Origin: DAOVQB01 sp023128935
GTDB taxonomy: Bacteria > Eisenbacteria > RBG-16-71-46 > CAIMUX01 > WJJG01
Reading direction: 5' to 3'
Assembly (NCBI GenBank): GCA_030628905.1
Contig: DAOVQB010000036.1
Span: forward strand, 1 to 27,643
DNA length: 27,643 nucleotides
Shown here: one piece after another, positions 23,732 to 27,643 of the stretch
Layout of the letters: every line of letters begins with the position of its first letter
Numbering within the stretch: the first letter of the stretch is position 1
Position numbers and translations under genes: made by a program
Notes under the pieces: generated by a model
What the model was told of the DNA's origin: nothing
Database searches by the model: none
The model's input: only the letters and a program-made list of their open reading frames with translations

Positions 23732-25825
23732 TCACGCACGTCCTGCGAGCCAGGCGCGGGTGCGCTTGATGAGATCGCCCGGGGCCTCGACCAGCACTGG
23801 GGGTGACGGCAGTGCACGGCAGAAGATCTCTCCATAGCGGGCTCGCGCAATCCGCGGGTCCAGAATCACGCAGACACCTCGGTCATCGCGCCGCCGGATC
23901 AAGCGGCCCACACCCTGGCGCAAGCGCAGAACCGCTTCGGGAAGAGCGTAGTCCTGAAAACTCGATCTACCCTCCTGCTCTAGCTCTTCGGAAATCGCCT
24001 GCACACGTGGATCGGTTGGAACGGGGAATGGTAGTCGGGTCACGACCAGCAGCTCCAGCTCCCTTCCGGGAAAGTCCACCCCATACCAAAAGGCCGAGGT
24101 GCCCAGGAGCACGGAGCGCTGTGCCTTGCGGAACTGCGAGATCAACTTCGATCGCGGTGCCTCCCTGCTCTGCGCCAGGATCTCCACGCCGCTGAGTTCA
24201 GCGCTTTCCGCCAGCTCGGCATAGACCTTCTGGAGGGTTTTGTAGGATGTGAAGAGCACGAGCATCTTCCCGCCGACTGCGGCGGCCAGCTGTGCAATCG
24301 TTCCGCTGAGGAAGGCTTCATAGCCCTCATCCCGCGGGTCCACGGCATAGGTAGGCAACAGCAACAGGAATTGTTCCCGCATTTTGAAGGGGCTCTCGAG
24401 CTTGAGGATCTCGGGCTCGCCGCGCTCCAGCCCAAGTTTCCGCGCGAAATAGGAAAAATCATCCCCGGCCGCCAGTGTGGCCGAGGTCAGGGTTACTGAT
24501 CCATGAGGCAGGAGTAGATGCTCGCGCAGTAGCGGACCTGTATCCAGCGGAACCGCTGAGAGCAGCGCTCCCTGCGTCCGGGATGACTCCAGCACATGCA
24601 CCCGGTCATGTCCGCGCGGCGAAATAAGCTCCTGGAGTGTCTTGATCATTTCCTCCAGCTCGTCCAGCATGCCGCCGCATGCCTCCAGCACGCTGTGCAG
24701 CTCCTGGTAGGGATCTGTGAGCGGCAGCTCGCCCTGGAGGCGCCCAAGCAGTTCGCGCCCTTTCTCGATCAGCCCCTCGACCGCACGAAGGAAGAGATCC
24801 GTCTCCTGCGGAAGCAACTCTCCCGTGCAGTCGCGCATGTCATAGCGGCGTCGCTCACCTTCAGGCGGGAAGCTCCCTCCGCTGCGCAGGGCTAGGAAAA
24901 AAGCGCGCGTCTGTGCGAGCGCCTCACGGGCAATCCCCTCGAATTCTCTCACCTCTGGCGTAAGGTTTTTGGCGATCACCTTTGACGGAAGCCGGCGCAG
25001 CACCCGCCGCATCCGGTCGCTCACTCCCGGGTCGCCCGAGCCACCCATCTGGCGGACCTTCTCCTCGAACCGCTTCTCGGAGATGCGCAGGCTCAGCGGC
25101 TCCAGCGCAGCCTCGGGCAGTAGATGCGCCTCGTCCACGATCAATGCGCGGTGCTCCGGCAGGATGCCCGCGCCCAGCGCGTCGGCCAGAAGCAGGGAGT
25201 GATTCACGACGACCAGATCGGCGCGGCGCGCCTCGCGGCGGGCCTTCTTGTGATAGCAGCCCGTGTCGGCGCGGCATAACTGGCCGCGGCAGAAGTGGGC
25301 ATCCCCACCGATGCGCGCCAAGACCCACCCCGCCCGCCTCCCGAGATCGGGCGCTTCAGAAAACGCACCGGTGTCGGTGCCGTAGACCCACTCCTGGAGT
25401 CGGTCCACCGCCCAGCGTCCATCCGGTCCTGAGCCCTCTTCACGGAGGAAGAGTTCCCACCGCCGCCGGCACAGATAGTTCGAGCTGCCCTTAAGCACCA
25501 TCAGGTTCAGGTCGGGATGGATTAGGCGCCGCAGGCGAGGCGCTTCCAGGCGGAGGATCTGGTCCTGCAGCGTGCGTGTGTAGGAGCTGATGACTACCGT
25601 CTCGCGCTGGCGGCGCGCATAGATGGCCGCCGGCACCAGGTAAGCCATCGTCTTGCCGACGCCCGTTGGGGCTTCAGCAATAAGGATCCGCTCTCGGAGG
25701 AGAACCTCGAGAACCCGCCTGCCCATCTCGAGCTGCTGGGGGCGTGGTTCGTAGCCCTCCACGACCTTCGAGAGCAGCCCTCCTCGTCTCAGGATTTCCT
25801 CAAGCAGGCTCTCATCGCGTCCCAT
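23732..25825 (-). CDS. dinG: DinG/XPD-type ATP-dependent DNA helicase
   Basis: The 697-aa superfamily 2 helicase has Walker A EAPTGVGKT (51-59), motif Ia SYTRTLQDQ, and four cysteines (C119, C179, C184, C190) positioned for a 4Fe-4S cluster domain. It also has NHSLLLAD, the DEAH box (231-234), GSVTLTSATL, and C-terminal motifs LLGTSAFWYGVDFPG and RLRQGVGRLIRR. DinG enzymes unwind DNA 5' to 3', including R-loops and G-quadruplexes, in repair. ATG at 25825 has AAGGGA about 8 bases upstream. No exonuclease domain is fused at the N-terminus, unlike Firmicute DinG. It could equally be called YoaA-like. Confidence 0.9.
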   Translation of the reverse strand: MGRDESLLEEILRRGGLLSKVVEGYEPRPQQLEMGRRVLEVLLRERILIAEAPTGVGKTMAYLVPAAIYARRQRETVVISSYTRTLQDQILRLEAPRLRRLIHPDLNLMVLKGSSNYLCRRRWELFLREEGSGPDGRWAVDRLQEWVYGTDTGAFSEAPDLGRRAGWVLARIGGDAHFCRGQLCRADTGCYHKKARREARRADLVVVNHSLLLADALGAGILPEHRALIVDEAHLLPEAALEPLSLRISEKRFEEKVRQMGGSGDPGVSDRMRRVLRRLPSKVIAKNLTPEVREFEGIAREALAQTRAFFLALRSGGSFPPEGERRRYDMRDCTGELLPQETDLFLRAVEGLIEKGRELLGRLQGELPLTDPYQELHSVLEACGGMLDELEEMIKTLQELISPRGHDRVHVLESSRTQGALLSAVPLDTGPLLREHLLLPHGSVTLTSATLAAGDDFSYFARKLGLERGEPEILKLESPFKMREQFLLLLPTYAVDPRDEGYEAFLSGTIAQLAAAVGGKMLVLFTSYKTLQKVYAELAESAELSGVEILAQSREAPRSKLISQFRKAQRSVLLGTSAFWYGVDFPGRELELLVVTRLPFPVPTDPRVQAISEELEQEGRSSFQDYALPEAVLRLRQGVGRLIRRRDDRGVCVILDPRIARARYGEIFCRALPSPPVLVEAPGDLIKRTRAWLAGRA

Positions 25826-25843
25826 ACCCACGGTCCCTTGTGC

Positions 25844-26269
25844 TTAGCGATCGCCTTGATGCGACTCAGCCCCTTTGGCCTCTCGTGCATCACTAGGTCC
25901 CGCATGCGAGCGGGCTTTCCCGCGGTCCCATCCCACCTCTTCCAGCATATGTCGCAGCAGGGCCACTTCCTGGGCCAGGAGCCGCACGCGGGCAGTGGTA
26001 TGAGCGAGGATGCTCGCTTGCTGTAGCAGAACCGCAAGCAGGAGGATGCCGCCCAACCCCAATACCGCCACTTCTGGAGAGCCAACCCCCATCGATCTCA
26101 ACCAGGAGGTGAGCGATCCCTGCATCAGCCCCAACAGGAGGAGTGCCAAGCCCAATAAGAACCAGGCCGCGCCTTGGCCAAGCGTGAGGGCACCCGCACG
26201 CGCGGTAAACCAGCTCGCCAGGAGGACAAAGACCCCGGCAAGTGCCAGCACGATCCCTACTGCCTCCAT
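25844..26269 (-). CDS. DUF2304-like small membrane protein
   Basis: The 141-aa product has three hydrophobic helices (IVLALAGVFVLLASWF, AAWFLLGLALLLLGLM, VAVLGLGGILLLAVLLQQ). A cytoplasmic coiled stretch follows (RVRLLAQEVALLRHMLEEV) with a polar tail. This layout is that of DUF2304 proteins, which are commonly encoded beside GT2 dolichol-phosphate-mannose-synthase-like glycosyltransferases, as here. The ATG overlaps the glycosyltransferase stop as TGATG and has GGAGGAG upstream. It may anchor or assist the glycosyltransferase, but the function is not established. Confidence 0.82.
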   Translation of the reverse strand: MEAVGIVLALAGVFVLLASWFTARAGALTLGQGAAWFLLGLALLLLGLMQGSLTSWLRSMGVGSPEVAVLGLGGILLLAVLLQQASILAHTTARVRLLAQEVALLRHMLEEVGWDRGKARSHAGPSDAREAKGAESHQGDR

Positions 26270-26985
26270 CACTCCTCCGTCCTGGGCCAGCGGCGCGAGG
26301 CCTCCATGGAAACAGCCAGGCTCATCTTCACGACATACCAGAGCGGTTTGAATCCCCCGTGCATCTCGCCCCCCCCCTCGGCAGTGTGCATCCAGACCGG
26401 TACCTCCGTGATCCGGAAACCGGCGCGTGCGGCGCGGATGATCATGTTGGCATCCGGGTAGTCGTGCGGAAAACCCCCGCGCGCGGTGTAGAATCGCAGG
26501 AGTCTGCGTGAGAGCCCCTGAAACCCGGTTGTGGCATCCGTAATCCGTTCCCCTTGGGCCCAGCTCGCGGCCAGCCCAAAGAGGGTCATGCCGATGCGAC
26601 GGACCCAGGACGGCTGGTAACTGCGCGGGTCCAGGAAACGGCTCCCGAGCACCAGGTCCCAGCCCTCTTCCAGCGCCCGGCGCACTTTCGGGATGGAGGA
26701 GGAATCATGCTGTCCATCCGCGTCAACTTGAATCACCCCTGTGTAGCTGTGAGCCAGCGCATACCGGTACCCGGTTTGGAGCGCGCAACCATAACCGATG
26801 TTGAAGGGATGCGAAACCACCACCGCCCCCGCCGCACGCCCGGCCGCAACCGTCCCATCCACGGAACCGTCATTGATGACGAGCACGGGCAGATCCCCGG
26901 CCGCCCGGCGAATCGAGCGGATCACGGCAGCGATGCCGCTCTCTTCGTTGAAGGCCGGAATGATGATGAGCATGCCTCTAGGCAC
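26269..26985 (-). CDS. GT2 family glycosyltransferase (DPM1-like)
   Basis: The 238-aa GT-A fold enzyme has the opening MLIIIPAFNEESGI, the nucleotide-sugar loop VINDGSVDGT, HPFNIGYGCALQTGY and the metal-binding DAD (88-90) in VIQVDADGQHD. LVLGSRFLDPRSY and ITDATTGFQGLSR follow. These match dolichol-/polyprenyl-phosphate sugar transferases, which load a sugar on a lipid carrier for envelope glycans. There are no C-terminal membrane helices, so membrane association may come from the DUF2304 partner. GTG at 26985 is chosen because a G-rich site lies 5 bases upstream; ATG at 26973 is the alternative. It is divergent from ligA. Confidence 0.88.
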   Translation of the reverse strand: MPRGMLIIIPAFNEESGIAAVIRSIRRAAGDLPVLVINDGSVDGTVAAGRAAGAVVVSHPFNIGYGCALQTGYRYALAHSYTGVIQVDADGQHDSSSIPKVRRALEEGWDLVLGSRFLDPRSYQPSWVRRIGMTLFGLAASWAQGERITDATTGFQGLSRRLLRFYTARGGFPHDYPDANMIIRAARAGFRITEVPVWMHTAEGGGEMHGGFKPLWYVVKMSLAVSMEASRRWPRTEE

Positions 26986-27158
26986 ACCGTCCCCCCCCCA
27001 GCTCTGCTGGAATCGATTCAGGCTACCGGAGGGGCGCGAGCTGTTCAAGGCGCAGCGCTCCCGGCTCCCGCGCTTTTTTACATTGCATCCTGCCCGCGGC
27101 GCCATAGCCTTGGCCTTGGGAAAGGCAGTAGACCCGTTGGTGGAATGAGGAGGGGTTC
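26986..27158. promoter_or_regulatory. Divergent intergenic region between the glycosyltransferase and ligA
   Basis: These 173 bases must hold the start signals for both directions. A short AT-rich patch at 27076-27082 (TTTTTTA) is the likeliest promoter core. No clear -35/-10 pair could be assigned on either strand. The ligA ribosome site AGGAGG lies near its left-hand start. Confidence 0.4.
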
Positions 27159-27643
27159 GTGAAAGGAAAGGCAGCCAGCCGGGCCCGGGAACTCCGGGAG
27201 CTGATTCTCGAGCACAACCGGCGCTATTACGTCGACAACGACCCAGTTATCAGCGATCGCGCGTTCGATGCATTGCTGCGCGAGCTTGAGGAGTTGGAGC
27301 GCCGGTTCCCCGCGCTGGATGATCCCAACAGTCCGACCCACCGTGTCGGCGGCGAGCCGCTGACAGCCTTCGCGCCTGTGACCCACCGCGTGGCGATGTT
27401 GAGCCTGCAGAACACCTACGATGAGCAGGAGGTCCGCCAGTTCGACGAGCGGGTCAGGCGGAATCTGGGCACGTCGGATGCCATCCCCTACGTGGTGGAA
27501 CCCAAGATCGATGGGGTCGCCGTGGCCCTCCACTATGACCGCGGCGCTTTCACGTGCGGTGTGACGCGGGGCGATGGCGTGCGTGGAGATGACATCACGG
27601 CCAACCTGCGCACGATCCGCAGCCTGCCGCTGACCCTCAGTTC
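27159..27643 (+). CDS. ligA: NAD-dependent DNA ligase LigA (partial, cut by window end)
   Basis: This is the only plus-strand gene. It starts at GTG with GAGGAGGGG 3-11 bases upstream and stays open to the window edge (about 161 codons). The N-terminal Ia domain motifs are present: YYVDNDPVISDRAFDALLRELEELE (NAD/NMN-binding YxxDxPxISDxxYDxL pattern), PNSPTHRVGGEP, HRVAMLSLQNTY, and the adenylation-site lysine in VEPKIDG (the KxDG motif). TRGDGVRGDDITANLRTI follows. LigA seals nicks in replication and repair. The full enzyme is about 670 aa, so roughly three quarters lie beyond the window. Confidence 0.95.
   Translation, partial: MKGKAASRARELRELILEHNRRYYVDNDPVISDRAFDALLRELEELERRFPALDDPNSPTHRVGGEPLTAFAPVTHRVAMLSLQNTYDEQEVRQFDERVRRNLGTSDAIPYVVEPKIDGVAVALHYDRGAFTCGVTRGDGVRGDDITANLRTIRSLPLTLS

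Overview
The window reads as chromosomal DNA from a GC-rich diderm (Gram-negative-type) bacterium. A secretin (PilQ), a complete alignment complex (PilM/N/O/P) and a TonB-receptor-like beta-barrel imply an outer membrane. The order pilB-pilT-pilC-pilS-pilR-pilA-[second pilin]-[ABC ATPase]-[ABC permease]-[TPR]-pilD-pilM-pilN-pilO-pilP-pilQ closely follows the pil cluster known from Myxococcus xanthus. This suggests a delta-proteobacterial-type lineage (Myxococcota/Desulfobacterota) or an uncultivated phylum with the same cluster, such as Eisenbacteria-like groups. The phylum cannot be fixed from the sequence alone. GTG start codons are common: pilB, pilC, pilS, pilR, pilN, comEA, the glycosyltransferase and ligA.

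Layout. All protein genes except the last are on the minus strand, so transcription runs from right to left. At the far right, ligA (plus strand, cut by the window end) diverges from a GT2 glycosyltransferase. The minus-strand series then runs: glycosyltransferase, DUF2304-like membrane protein, DinG-type helicase, imidazolonepropionase (hutI), a large TPR protein, an outer-membrane barrel candidate and a ComEA-like DNA-binding protein. After about 220 bp without a gene come pilB, pilT and pilC (motor ATPases and platform) and the two-component pair pilS-pilR. A 331-bp regulatory gap carries a near-consensus sigma-54 promoter in front of pilA, and pilA is followed by a strong intrinsic terminator. 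A second pilin gene, an ABC exporter (ATPase and permease), a small TPR protein, the prepilin peptidase pilD and the tightly packed pilM-N-O-P-Q operon follow. The first 160 bases are not coding. They form a long imperfect inverted repeat that looks like a small palindromic or MITE-like element, followed by a separate GC-rich hairpin.

How it works together. PilD cleaves and methylates PilA and the second pilin. PilB (extension) and PilT (retraction) drive assembly through PilC. PilM/N/O/P connect the inner-membrane machine to the PilQ secretin. PilS senses a signal, by family knowledge possibly pilin level in the membrane, and phosphorylates PilR, which would activate the sigma-54 promoter of pilA. 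ComEA and the barrel protein next to pilB suggest that the pilus may also serve DNA uptake. The ABC exporter with its TPR neighbour corresponds in position to the M. xanthus pilGHI genes needed for pilus biogenesis. No phage, IS, CRISPR, rRNA or tRNA was recognised.
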